Part shown: one piece after another, positions 27,746 to 36,192 of the stretch | How the letters are laid out: each line of letters opens with the position of its first letter | Numbering within the stretch: the first letter of the stretch is position 1 | Assembly: GCF_963677565.1 (NCBI RefSeq) | Contig: NZ_OY781981.1 | Span: 3,278,001-3,342,000 of the forward strand | Length of the DNA stretch: 64,000 bases | Origin: an uncultured Draconibacterium sp. | Lineage (GTDB): Bacteria; Bacteroidota; Bacteroidia; Bacteroidales; Prolixibacteraceae | Reading direction: 5' to 3' | Program-made: the position numbers and the translations under genes | Notes under the pieces: model-generated | Databases searched by the model: none | Seen by the model: the letters and a program-made list of their open reading frames with translations, nothing else | What the model was told of the DNA's origin: nothing

Positions 27746-28309
27746 TTATTCCGACGTCTTTAAATCAGAAAATTCGTCGTTGATTAAATTAATTAGTTCA
27801 TTGTATATCTTATTGCAATACTCAACTGAGTCAATTCCTCTATAAAACCATGTTTCTCTAAAATGAATTATAACTTTCCTTTTATCTTCTTCTTTTCTTT
27901 CCTCTCGTTCCACCTGACCAGTCGCATACTTAATATCCATTTGAGGATTATGTTTGAGGTGATTGCTAATGTCTTTTCTTGCTTTGTCACTTGAATCTTT
28001 ATCTGAAAAGAAGCTTTCAATTACTTGTTCTTTTTCAGGATATCCTTTCTTCATATAATCTTTTAAAGAGAAGAATACCTGTGTGTAATTGAAAATATTG
28101 AAGTATAATTTTTCTACTCTAGATTTTTTGAGTTCATCTTTTTTTCGAAACAGAGCAAGAGTTTCATCGTTATAAGGATATTGCTGGTCATATTTTATTC
28201 CTGATTCAATACCAGCATCTCTTGTTGTCATCTCATAAGCTTTATTTAACTGTTCAAGATTATATTTTAATGCCTTAATTCTAATATTTATATTTTTCAG
28301 TATTGACAT
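27746..28309 (-). CDS. Hypothetical cytoplasmic protein
   Basis: A helical, Lys/Glu/Tyr-rich protein of about 187 residues without signal or membrane segment. ATG 28309 (MSILKNINIRIKAL) is preferred; a longer in-frame start at 28354 would run into repeat C. A possible Asp/Lys-rich helical core (FFSDKDSSDKARKDISNHLKH) is visible. No domain was recognised. The small-gene, repeat-bounded setting fits an accessory cassette (defence- or toxin-like), but nothing proves that. Confidence 0.6.
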   Translation of the reverse strand: MSILKNINIRIKALKYNLEQLNKAYEMTTRDAGIESGIKYDQQYPYNDETLALFRKKDELKKSRVEKLYFNIFNYTQVFFSLKDYMKKGYPEKEQVIESFFSDKDSSDKARKDISNHLKHNPQMDIKYATGQVEREERKEEDKRKVIIHFRETWFYRGIDSVEYCNKIYNELINLINDEFSDLKTSE

Positions 28310-28329
28310 TTTGATTGAGTTTAAATTGT

Positions 28330-28420
28330 TGCTAACGTACACACAACCCAACAAGTAAGTTTATTTCCTTATTATCAAGTTGGGTTATACGCCCCAATTG
28401 GTGTTATAAGCCAACCCCCG
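28330..28420. repeat. Imperfect palindrome C, attC-like
   Basis: ACCCAAC (about 28345) pairs with GTTGGGT (about 28380), framed by GCTAAC at the left (about 28331) and GTTATAAG at the right (about 28402). It is another hairpin-rich boundary next to a small gene, similar in plan but not in sequence to copies A and B. Confidence 0.45.
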
Positions 28421-28512
28421 GTATAAAAATCGTACTATTCGAGGCCAATGGTTCAATGTTTATTATTTATTATGAGGAATAAATGTAATCATAATTTCAA
28501 GAAAAAGAATAG

Positions 28513-28780
28513 GCTATAAATGGCAAAAGTTTAGGCCAAAACAGTAATCGTATAGGTTTAAACGTACGTTTAAATGCCGCCCGCCCGTGGGTTGAGGCTT
28601 AAACAAACCTTTAAACCGCAAAAACCGGCCGCTTAAGGCTTAAACAAACCTTTAAACGCCAATTCGTCCACGGCTGGGACATAAACGTACGTTTAAATGC
28701 GAAATTTCCACGGCTGGGACATAAACATACGTTTAAAGCTCAACTACCCGAAGGCCATGGTTTAAACATTAGTTTATGCT
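28513..28780. repeat. Array of about seven 40-42-bp-phased palindromic units
   Basis: Units begin at 28555, 28596, 28637, 28678, 28718 and 28758, plus a degenerate one near 28513. Steps are 42, 41, 41, 41, 40 and 40 bp. Each unit holds a palindrome of the type TTTAAACGTACGTTTAAA (variants TTAAACAAACCTTTAAA and ATAAACATACGTTTAAA), separated by about 20 bp of G+C-rich spacer. Two spacers share a TCCACGGCTGGGAC block. The array ends 169 bp before the DUF6261-like start. The function is unknown; a multi-operator or recombination array are possibilities. Confidence 0.8.
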
Positions 28781-28844
28781 GAAAAAACGGAACTTATGTT
28801 TGATAACATGTTGCCCAGGTCTTTTCTTTTTGTTTGGCATGTTG

Positions 28845-28852
28845 TAACTTTG
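28845..28852 (+). promoter_or_regulatory. TAnnTTTG -7 promoter element of the DUF6261-like gene
   Basis: TAACTTTG, 97 bp before the start codon at 28949 and just downstream of the palindrome array, which would place the array directly upstream of the promoter. A TTTTTG stretch about 18 bp upstream may be the -33 box. Confidence 0.5.
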
Positions 28853-28948
28853 AAGTGCTCCGTGCTCCCGAGCTCTTGAAAATAACCCATTTAAAAGCTT
28901 AAGCACCCGGCCCAAAACAACAATATGAATGATTAAATCCTAAATGTT

Positions 28949-29656
28949 ATGATTGAAAAGATTATAGTTAACAGCCGCACTACCGAAATTCACGGAACAA
29001 CACGCACCATTAACACTTCGTTTCAGCAATCGGGATTAACCGAAGACATTACGCTTGCCGAAATTTTTACCCGTTTGGTAACTGCAAACGATGAACTGGG
29101 CGTAGCTATCGACCGCTCGAAAGCCGAAAGTATACTGGCCGACAAAGACGATGTGCGCGACGAAGCGGTGCGTGCAGTGGGCTACCTGGTGCAAGGTTAC
29201 CTGTATTTCCCCAGCCAGGAAGTGCGCGCAGCGGCTACCAACGTACAAAAAGTGTTCGATAAATATGGTTTTGAGGTAATCAAGGAGAGTTATGTGGTAG
29301 AATCGTCGCACATTGTATCGATGCTGGGCGATTTGGCCGACCGCGCATTGTCGGCCTCAATTGCACTGCTTCCGGGCCTTAGCGATAATATTGCCAGCCT
29401 GCAGGCTGCCGAAGACGATTTTGAAAACACACGCGCCCAATTTGCCGAAGAAGAGGCCGAAGACTCGACAAAACCCAATGCAACCACTTTAAAGAAAAAC
29501 GTTGTGACCATTATAAACGACGACCTGGTGCAGTTTCTGCGCTATGGCGAACGTTTCCAGGCGGCTACCTACGGCACTTTTGCTGCTACAGTAGCCCAGC
29601 TTATTAACGATAATAACGAGCAGGTTAAAAAACGTGCTAATAAAGATACGGACTGA
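28949..29656 (+). CDS. DUF6261-like family protein
   Basis: A 235-residue, mostly helical, acidic cytoplasmic protein. Patterns such as DVRDEAVRAVGYLVQGYLYFPSQEVRAAA, read in shorter pieces (AVRAVGYLVQGYL, QKVFDKYGFEVI, DLADRALSASIALLPGL), recall Bacteroidota DUF6261 proteins. The assignment is from memory of the family and is not certain. Function unknown. Its codon use is clearly more G+C-rich than that of the accessory genes just upstream. The phased palindrome array precedes it and a terminator follows. Confidence 0.72.
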   Translation: MIEKIIVNSRTTEIHGTTRTINTSFQQSGLTEDITLAEIFTRLVTANDELGVAIDRSKAESILADKDDVRDEAVRAVGYLVQGYLYFPSQEVRAAATNVQKVFDKYGFEVIKESYVVESSHIVSMLGDLADRALSASIALLPGLSDNIASLQAAEDDFENTRAQFAEEEAEDSTKPNATTLKKNVVTIINDDLVQFLRYGERFQAATYGTFAATVAQLINDNNEQVKKRANKDTD

Positions 29657-29698
29657 CAGGGATAGTCTGATTTGAAGGTTAACATTTATTGGATTGTG

Positions 29699-29732
29699 GA
29701 CAGCTCTCGTTTTTCGGGGGCTGTCTTTTTTT
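29699..29732 (+). terminator. Terminator after the DUF6261-like gene
   Basis: GACAGC (29699-29704) pairs with GCTGTC (29720-29725), followed by seven T. Confidence 0.85.
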
Positions 29733-29812
29733 CTGAAAGTCATTTGAAAGCCAGTAGCAAAATATGCTGTTGAATTTTTTAACTCACCCTGATTGTGCCT
29801 TCGACACAATCG

Positions 29813-30217
29813 TCCCTCTCTTGGCGAAGCTACCCTTTATACACATCTTTTTCATATTTCCATATGCTAATCCTAATGCTTTCGTCCGGGATTACTTATA
29901 TACTTTTATCAGCTTTCGTCGCCGGACGAGAGTTCAACGTCCATCTAACCCGGCGTGAAACGCCGGGTTAGTCACATTTGACACTTCCAGTGCCATATTC
30001 CATTATCACCCTGAAAGGGTGTTACAACAATAACCCCGGGTAAACGATCCCGAGTCCTCGGGAGAGTGCAACCCGGGATTGAGATGAACAGATAAAAGCG
30101 GCGCAACGATCCTGTTGTTCAATGTTGCAGCCTGGCATGCGCCGCAAGGAAAGTATACAGGTTTGAAAAATAATGCCCAATATTTGTGTATAAAGGGTAG
30201 CTTCGCGAAGAAAGGGA
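29813..30217. mobile_element. MITE-like element with 33-bp terminal inverted repeats
   Basis: The left end 29813-29845 and the right end 30185-30217 are inverted copies differing at about three positions (shared core GCGAAGCTACCCTTTATACA). The 340-bp interior has no gene but three strong hairpins: CTAACCCGGCG/CGCCGGGTTAG (29945-29971), CACCCT/AGGGTG (30007-30021), and nested CCCGGGT...ACCCGGG with CCCGAG/CTCGGG inside (about 30035-30078). No transposase is present. Target-site duplication was not clear by eye. Confidence 0.6.
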
Positions 30218-30291
30218 ATGAGGGAGAGTTCGCTAAAAATTTGCACAGCTTTTTATGAACGAGATAATACATTCTCCGGCAGGGGAGAGCT

Positions 30292-30486
30292 TTACCTTCG
30301 TTTTTTGCGTCTCCAGTAAATGTACAGGATAACAATGATAACCGGCAGCACAATAAACACAATAATATTTACCAGATTTAACTCCAATGGCTCCGGCTCT
30401 CCGGTTGGAATGCCGCTGGGTGCCTGTGCCATTGCCAGTGCTGAAACGAAAAGTAAAAAGGTGAATATGCCTGATTTTTTTAACAT
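30292..30486 (-). CDS. Small secreted membrane protein
   Basis: A 64-residue protein with an N-terminal signal (FTFLLFVSALAMAQ), a short Pro/Glu linker, and one C-terminal membrane helix (IIVFIVLPVIIVILYIYW) ending in a basic RRKKRR tail. Small proteins of this layout are common in Bacteroidota envelopes; the role is unknown. It begins at ATG 30486 and its stop lies about 75 bp from the MITE-like element. Confidence 0.65.
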   Translation of the reverse strand: MLKKSGIFTFLLFVSALAMAQAPSGIPTGEPEPLELNLVNIIVFIVLPVIIVILYIYWRRKKRR

Positions 30487-30588
30487 GCGCTGTAAAGTTT
30501 ATTATTCATACTACTAAAGCAAGTTGAGAGGGTAGTTTGTTCAGGAATGTTCAAACAATTCTCAAAATTTTAAATCGCAGTTTAAGGC

Positions 30589-30745
30589 ATAAAAGAACCG
30601 TTCCGTCGGTTTACGGAACGGTTTTCATATTTAGCGTAAAGTATATTTACTTCTTGTCGATTTTTTTGTATCTCCAGATAGCGCTTGCACCCGGTTCTTC
30701 TTCAACATGAAGTATGGTGCGAACAAGGCACTGAACCTGTTTTAT
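30589..30745 (-). pseudogene. Decayed copy of the enolase 3' end with its terminator (copy 1)
   Basis: The minus strand reads VEEEPGASAI-W-RYKKIDKK-stop, clearly related to the enolase C-terminus EEELGASAIYGYKKIYKK. It is followed by the same ACCGTTCCGT/ACGGAACGGT hairpin (30597-30622). It lies directly behind the PagL-like gene, whose stop codon (30742) falls inside the homology. The orientation is the same as intact enolase. Confidence 0.75.
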
Positions 30746-31974
30746 TCTTTAAAAAACTTATAGGCCAGGCCCCATTCTATCCAGTCTGCCGATCCTCCGT
30801 TTCGTGTTTTTAGAGCAAGATGAGCATCCAGATGATCCGTAATTCCGATACGTCCTCCGGCCCGCATAAACCATGTTCCCCGTTGCTCAAACGGCTTATA
30901 AATATACCTGCCATAGTTAAACATAAAGGATATCCGTTCAACCAGGAAATGAAAACCCACATGCGCACCGTAAAAACTTTTATCGGCGAATGTGGTTTCA
31001 TGCGGTAATAAATCGTCGTAATAATTTTCCACCGACCCATCATAAAACATATCCAATCCGGCCACCAGTTTTAGTTTACGTATAGCATGATATGCATATT
31101 CTGCCGTATGAGAACTTGTAAAATACCTGGGGCCTGTTACTCCTGTGGTGTCTATCTCCCCGTTTTCGTCTTTAAATTTTCCCGGACTTTCCTGCATGGT
31201 GCCAATGCTACTCATAAGAATAAACTCGTGCCTGGGCTTAAATGCTGCTATTTCATTTTGTATATAGGTGGGGCGAACAGCAGGCTGGTAGTCCGGATTT
31301 TGATATTTGGTAAAGTTTTTAACCGGGTTAAAATGGTACGATGAGGAGAGGTTCAAGCCCAGCAGATTAATCCCTTTCTGTGGTGTAAACGAACGGCCAT
31401 TGCTAAAATGCAGAAAGGACAACCCGAGAGCCAGATCCATTCGATCCGTTAACTCGTAGTACAACTGAAGTGTAAAGTTTGAGTGCAAATTACTTTTTGC
31501 GCCAATGTAGGTTTGGTACGGATTTGTTTCCGAATCGTAAGGCACAAAGTCGGTTGCAATACCCAGCTCAATGTCGCCGTTCAGCCTGAAATCTCCAAAG
31601 CGTGCTATGGGGATTCCAACGAAAAAATAAAAAGAAGCCGGCTTGCCCAATAACGAATCGACCATGGTTTTGCCCAAACTGAAAAACGAAACCCCTACAC
31701 CATATTGCGGATAGGCGTGAATTTGTTGCCAATCTTTTCTCCCGGTTGCCTGTGTGCCCAATCGTATTCCGGTGCCCCAAAATCCATCTTGAAATACACT
31801 TGGTGCCTCGCCTTCAACCAAATGGTCGCCCAAATATCCTGTAAGCTGAATATAGTTGTGCCATCCATAGTTCTCATCCTTTTTAAGGTCTTCGGCATCA
31901 AAACTTGTAATTTCCTGGGCACTAACAAGGCTGAATAAGAAAACAGCCAGTAGCGAACCTAATACTCTTTTCAT
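30742..31974 (-). CDS. PagL-like acyloxyacyl hydrolase, outer membrane
   Basis: A protein of about 410 residues with a signal peptide (MKRVLGSLLAVFLFSLVSA) and a PagL-type barrel. The catalytic motif LHFSNG contains the His and Ser of lipid A 3-O-deacylases (H-x-S-N-G). It is longer than Pseudomonas PagL (about 150 residues), with an added C-terminal barrel half, as in many Bacteroidota members. ATG 31974 is chosen because it places the signal peptide at the N-terminus (an upstream extension to 32055 has none). It may trim lipid A. It ends inside the enolase 3'-end copy. Confidence 0.75.
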   Translation of the reverse strand: MKRVLGSLLAVFLFSLVSAQEITSFDAEDLKKDENYGWHNYIQLTGYLGDHLVEGEAPSVFQDGFWGTGIRLGTQATGRKDWQQIHAYPQYGVGVSFFSLGKTMVDSLLGKPASFYFFVGIPIARFGDFRLNGDIELGIATDFVPYDSETNPYQTYIGAKSNLHSNFTLQLYYELTDRMDLALGLSFLHFSNGRSFTPQKGINLLGLNLSSSYHFNPVKNFTKYQNPDYQPAVRPTYIQNEIAAFKPRHEFILMSSIGTMQESPGKFKDENGEIDTTGVTGPRYFTSSHTAEYAYHAIRKLKLVAGLDMFYDGSVENYYDDLLPHETTFADKSFYGAHVGFHFLVERISFMFNYGRYIYKPFEQRGTWFMRAGGRIGITDHLDAHLALKTRNGGSADWIEWGLAYKFFKE

Positions 31975-31981
31975 AAGCAAA

Positions 31982-32374
31982 TTAGTTTGTTTTATTAAGT
32001 TCGTAAGTAAATTTTCTTGGATTTGGCCGATAGATATTACCGGTTGCATAATCAATTACCAACGGAAAAGCTCCGGTAACCAGGTCGATAACTGAATAGG
32101 TAACATTTTGTTTGCGCAGCAACACGTATTCTTTTGATTCGTATTCATCGGCCTTAAGCGTCAGCACGCTTCCGTGTTGTATTTTTTCTTTTGGTACCAC
32201 AATCACTCCCGGTGCTTCTCCAACCCGTTCTCCATCAATATAAACTTCAGCTTTTGGCAGGCTCTCTTCCGAAAACACCAATTTGTGCGACTTGCCTCCC
32301 AGTATTGTAGCACAACTCTGAAGTAAAACGCCAGCCAGAACGACTAAGAGGAGTTTTGTTAAAGTATATTTCAT
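31982..32374 (-). CDS. PEGA-like lipoprotein
   Basis: A lipoprotein of about 130 residues with lipobox VVLAGVLLQSC (Cys at about 20). The mature part looks like a PEGA-type beta sandwich (KAEVYIDGERVGEAPGVIVVPKE, read as AEVYIDGERVGEAP) and ends in a basic stretch, NPRKFTYELNK. PEGA domains occur in surface lipoproteins that bind or decorate the envelope. ATG 32374 is chosen from the position of the lipobox. It lies 7 bp before the PagL-like gene on the same strand, probably co-transcribed. Confidence 0.75.
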   Translation of the reverse strand: MKYTLTKLLLVVLAGVLLQSCATILGGKSHKLVFSEESLPKAEVYIDGERVGEAPGVIVVPKEKIQHGSVLTLKADEYESKEYVLLRKQNVTYSVIDLVTGAFPLVIDYATGNIYRPNPRKFTYELNKTN

Positions 32375-32545
32375 AAGCAGTTGTTTTGTTCGATTTTGAA
32401 TTGTAATCAAAGGTATTTTTCTAATAGCTGTATTACAAGCGTTTTTGATGACATCGAAACAATTACAATAAATAGCTAACGGCCTTTGTTTTTAGCTTAT
32501 TCATTTTATGTTTTGGTTCACTTTAAATTATTCAATAGCTATTTG

Positions 32546-33949
32546 CTAATTAATCTTTTTAATTGCAGGCGGTGCATACAAAGGATCGAGCTCATCGGGT
32601 TCGGGCCAATAAATGCGTGACTGAAGTGAAAACTGGCCATTGTTGGCAGGTAACCAGTTTGAAACTTTATCTGTTCCCGGATTCTCTTTTTGAATATAAA
32701 TATCCAGAGAACCGTCTTTGTTGTATTTTAACCCTTTGGTTGCACTACCAATTACGTATCGGTTAATTTCATTATCGAGAAGCAGTTGTTCCGGTAGTTT
32801 ATACATAGTCATCGACCAAAATGCTTTGGCAGGAGGAAGTTCATCGGCCTCGAAATGCAAAATGTAGTCATGTTTCGAACAATCAAGCTCTTCACCATCT
32901 GCATCAAAAGTAGTTTCTGGATAAAAAGCTTCTTCCAAATCATTTCCCCAAAGTCCAAAATAAGCTGCGGCGGCTCTTCTCAGGTATTTCCCCTTCATGG
33001 CTTCACGGGTACCAAAAGAATCGGCTATCAACTGCCAGCCATTTTTCCTTTCGCCCATGTTCATCGATTCTTCTTTTATTTTTTCCATCCCGGATTTAAT
33101 TCCCTCGTTTATTGAATCTACAATTTCGGGATTCATATTTTCAGGATCGAATAGTTTTCCCGGTTCAATTCCAATTTTAGCAAAGCGACCAAACATCTCT
33201 TTTTCATCCGGATGAATTGGTCCTTGTGACATCAAAGCATTTAAATATGTTATAAAGTTTGCATCAGCTACCTTTTGCGGGTTATATGGAGGAAATTCCG
33301 GGTTGGAAGGTATCACAGCCGCTGATACATTGCCCAGGTACTCATTCAGCGAAAGTACTTTATAGCCTGTCATCAACTTTTGGGCATTTTCAACATCGTC
33401 GGGACCAAAAACCTGCGTACGTCCTAAAGCTAAAAGATAGTTTCCTTCTGAATGAATAACCTTATTTATCCCTTCGGGTATTTCGCCATTCCAGTTTGGT
33501 CCAACGAACATATATTTTCCGGCATCAAAACCTGTTTTGCGTGTGCCTACATAGTCAATGTTGTGGGTATACATATCAATAATCTGGAACGAATAATACC
33601 TCCCGTCAGTAATTGCAGGCACTTCCAGTATTTGTGGCTGACCTGACAGATCAAAAAACACCGAGGAATAAAAAGTATCGTTATTGGGACGGACAATGAT
33701 AGTATCTTTTGGCCCGTTTAAACGCGAATTATTTGCCAGTACATTAAACGGTGCAGTGTAAGCACCCGATTCAGGGTACATGGCCGAGGCAAACATCATT
33801 TTATAATGTTCCAGCATGGGGTAGGCATAAATGTATGCTTCTTCGGCAATTTGCCTGGCCTTTCCGGGTGTTAGCTTTTTTTGCTGCTGGCTGCACGATG
33901 AAAAAAGTGAAACAACAACTGTTGCAAAAATGATTATATACTTTTTCAT
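32546..33949 (-). CDS. DUF1254/DUF1214 domain lipoprotein
   Basis: A 467-residue lipoprotein with signal IIFATVVVSLFSSC. The mature protein has the DUF1254 half (EEAYIYAYPMLEHYK, RPNNDTFYSSVFFDLSG, YYSFQIIDMYTHN) and the DUF1214 half (ADELPPAKAFWSMTMY, then INRYVIGSATKGLKYNKDGSLDIYIQ). The conserved NxDTFYSS and FWSxxxY signatures are intact. The function of this pair of domains is unknown; they occur in secreted or membrane proteins. It is one of five paralogues in the region and lies 11 bp after the outer-membrane transport protein at 33961. Confidence 0.9.
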   Translation of the reverse strand: MKKYIIIFATVVVSLFSSCSQQQKKLTPGKARQIAEEAYIYAYPMLEHYKMMFASAMYPESGAYTAPFNVLANNSRLNGPKDTIIVRPNNDTFYSSVFFDLSGQPQILEVPAITDGRYYSFQIIDMYTHNIDYVGTRKTGFDAGKYMFVGPNWNGEIPEGINKVIHSEGNYLLALGRTQVFGPDDVENAQKLMTGYKVLSLNEYLGNVSAAVIPSNPEFPPYNPQKVADANFITYLNALMSQGPIHPDEKEMFGRFAKIGIEPGKLFDPENMNPEIVDSINEGIKSGMEKIKEESMNMGERKNGWQLIADSFGTREAMKGKYLRRAAAAYFGLWGNDLEEAFYPETTFDADGEELDCSKHDYILHFEADELPPAKAFWSMTMYKLPEQLLLDNEINRYVIGSATKGLKYNKDGSLDIYIQKENPGTDKVSNWLPANNGQFSLQSRIYWPEPDELDPLYAPPAIKKIN

Positions 33950-33960
33950 AATAACGTTTT

Positions 33961-34767
33961 CTATTTATTCTTATTAAAAATACTCGTTGGCAAAAGAAAC
34001 TGTGCCTGCATCCTCCATTGCCATTTGGGGCCAAAATCGGGCCTGACAACATTGTAATATAATTGGGTTTGTAGGTTTACAGGAAGTTTCCCTCCAAGCA
34101 TTACCAGTTTGCCGCCACCGGCTCCTACAGGAACAATCCATTTATTGTCTGATTCAGCTGTCCAGTCTGCAGTAATAATTGGGGCGCTGTTTACATACCA
34201 GCCATCGCCTAATTGTTTTACAACAAACAAATTGAACATCATGTGATTCACATCATCGGCATCAGATTTACCTGCAAACGACCAGGCATTGTTAACCAGA
34301 AAACCAAATGTCCAGTCGTAAGGTTGAGCCAATACAATAAGAGACGGACCCGCACTCCATTTTTCAGTTCCGCGCATATTTCCGCCGGTTGGCATTTCCA
34401 AAACAGGACCGAATCCCCACATTGCGCCATTGCTCTCAGGGACATAAAATGCCGTAAAAACGATGTCGCTTAAACCAGAAGATAGTTTCCCGCTTTTACT
34501 AGAATAATCGGGAATATTTACAATGGGAAAAATGGTACGGGTAATAATTTTTCCCCCGGCGAGAGGAATGACAGGCTGAATATTTAGGATGTTGGTATTT
34601 CGATTATACTCCCCGTAGTTCATGTTCAAATTATTCTGAAAAGGGAAACTCATCAGATCTGCCAGCGGATTGGCAGCGGCAGCAGAGAGTTCTTCTTTTG
34701 AACTTTGGGCAACAGTCATCTCTGCCACAAGTACAAGTAATAAGGCAATAATTAGATATTTTTTCAT
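33961..34767 (-). CDS. MetA-pathway-type outer-membrane transport protein
   Basis: A 268-residue protein with a signal peptide (ALLLVLVAEMTVAQ) and a small outer-membrane barrel. It resembles the family named after the MetA pathway of phenol degradation (PF13557-like), with SGLSDIVFTAFYVPES, GFGPVLEMPTGG and a final QFLLPTSIF. Members are thought to bring hydrophobic or aromatic compounds across the outer membrane; the substrate is unknown. It sits between two DUF1254 lipoprotein genes with 1- and 11-bp spacings, so the three are probably one operon. Confidence 0.78.
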   Translation of the reverse strand: MKKYLIIALLLVLVAEMTVAQSSKEELSAAAANPLADLMSFPFQNNLNMNYGEYNRNTNILNIQPVIPLAGGKIITRTIFPIVNIPDYSSKSGKLSSGLSDIVFTAFYVPESNGAMWGFGPVLEMPTGGNMRGTEKWSAGPSLIVLAQPYDWTFGFLVNNAWSFAGKSDADDVNHMMFNLFVVKQLGDGWYVNSAPIITADWTAESDNKWIVPVGAGGGKLVMLGGKLPVNLQTQLYYNVVRPDFGPKWQWRMQAQFLLPTSIFNKNK

Positions 34768-34768
34768 C

Positions 34769-36187
34769 TTATTTGGATTTAATAATTGGTGGATTTACCC
34801 ATTCGCCGGTTAAGGCAGCCTCTTTAGGGCCATATAAACGCATAACAATATAAAATGGCCCATCAGGAGCTGGCAGCCAGTTAGCTTCTAAAGCTGCTCC
34901 AGGCGAATCTTTCTGAATATAAATAGTTATTGATCCGTCATCGCTATAAACAAAATCCTTAATATTGTTTGAGTTTATAAGATATCGAACCAGTTTATTG
35001 TGAATAAAGAGCTGCGTTTTACCATCGTACATACTTAATGACCAAAATGCTTTCACCGGAGGAAGATCATCGGCTTTAAAAGTAATGGTATACTTATATT
35101 CTGCCGCATTCAATGGCTTTCTATCAGCGTCTACTAAATAAGTTGGATAAATTGCTTCGAAGCCTGAATTGCCGTAAAGTCCCATATGGCCAGCAACTGC
35201 TCTTGGCAGGAAAAGATTGTCTAAATTATAATTTTCAATTGCACTTTTTGTTAAAAACTCACGAGTTCCAAACATTTTGGCACTTCCCAGAGGATCTCCA
35301 CTATGCTCTTTTATAAATTCTTCAATTTCAGTAAAACCGTATTTTACTCCTTCTGAAATAGCCTGCTGAACATCCTCATCGAAATTACTGAGATTAAAAC
35401 CTTCATCTGTTCCAATTCCCAAACGGGCAAATTGTTTGCGCAATTCAACTTCCGATTCCACAGGTTTGGTCATTTTCAACATTACATCAAGGTATTTAAA
35501 CGACTCTGCCGTAAACTGATCACCCTCATTCCATTCCGGGAAATGGATATCAACTTTCGCTGTCGGAGCTTCCTGTCCCAGAAAACCGCTTAACATTTGT
35601 AATCGGTAAGAATCCTGTATTTTTTTTACGTTATCAAGATCGTCGTCTCCCATTAATTGAGTTCGCACCACCACAAAAAATGCGTCGGTTTCGCATCGAA
35701 TAATTTCATCAATTCCATCCGGTTTTTCTCCTTTCCAGCCTGTTGAAGCTATTAAAAATGTCCCAGCCTTATTTCCTGTAGTCAGGGTGCCGATATAAGC
35801 AAAATTGTGCGTGTACAAATCCACCAGTTGAAACGAATAATAACGCTCTGGCTCAATATCGGGAACAGTAATAACCGCCGGTTCGGTGTGAATATCGCAC
35901 CAGAACATACAATAAGGCGTATCTGAATTTGGAGTTACCACTGCTTTGTCTTCAGGAGTAAAAAGCCTGGCTTCGCACGATTTTTGGTTAAACTCTCCTT
36001 TGAATTCCGGCGAATTTTTATCCAGGGCGTAAGCGTACATCGTTTTATAATTCACTACCATTGGGAACCCATAGATGTAAGCTTTTTTTGCAATTTGTCG
36101 GGCTTCGTCGGGTGCTAATTTTGTTTGTTGGGTACATCCAAGAAATAAAATTCCGATGAATGCTGAAAGGATAAACTTTATTTTCAT
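34769..36187 (-). CDS. DUF1254/DUF1214 domain lipoprotein
   Basis: A 472-residue lipoprotein (lipobox FIGILFLGC). The DUF1254 half has AYIYGFPMVVNYKT and VTPNSDTPYCMFWCDI; the DUF1214 half has ADDLPPVKAFWSLSMYDG and YIQKDSPG. Reading the two sequences side by side shows about 60% identity with the protein at 44055-45470, including the same FWCDI cysteine. It lies 1 bp before the MetA-type barrel and 5 bp after the acid phosphatase gene. Function unknown; acting together with the barrel and phosphatase at the envelope is inferred. Confidence 0.9.
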   Translation of the reverse strand: MKIKFILSAFIGILFLGCTQQTKLAPDEARQIAKKAYIYGFPMVVNYKTMYAYALDKNSPEFKGEFNQKSCEARLFTPEDKAVVTPNSDTPYCMFWCDIHTEPAVITVPDIEPERYYSFQLVDLYTHNFAYIGTLTTGNKAGTFLIASTGWKGEKPDGIDEIIRCETDAFFVVVRTQLMGDDDLDNVKKIQDSYRLQMLSGFLGQEAPTAKVDIHFPEWNEGDQFTAESFKYLDVMLKMTKPVESEVELRKQFARLGIGTDEGFNLSNFDEDVQQAISEGVKYGFTEIEEFIKEHSGDPLGSAKMFGTREFLTKSAIENYNLDNLFLPRAVAGHMGLYGNSGFEAIYPTYLVDADRKPLNAAEYKYTITFKADDLPPVKAFWSLSMYDGKTQLFIHNKLVRYLINSNNIKDFVYSDDGSITIYIQKDSPGAALEANWLPAPDGPFYIVMRLYGPKEAALTGEWVNPPIIKSK

Positions 36188-36192
36188 ATAGA

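Noticed and set aside
28555..28780. CRISPR array
   Set aside because: Units are only about 23 bp with about 18 bp spacers, cores vary and are palindromic, and no cas gene is near.
29657..30291. Protein-coding genes in the MITE-like region
   Set aside because: Short open frames there overlap hairpins and inverted ends and show no signal, motif or consistent codon use.
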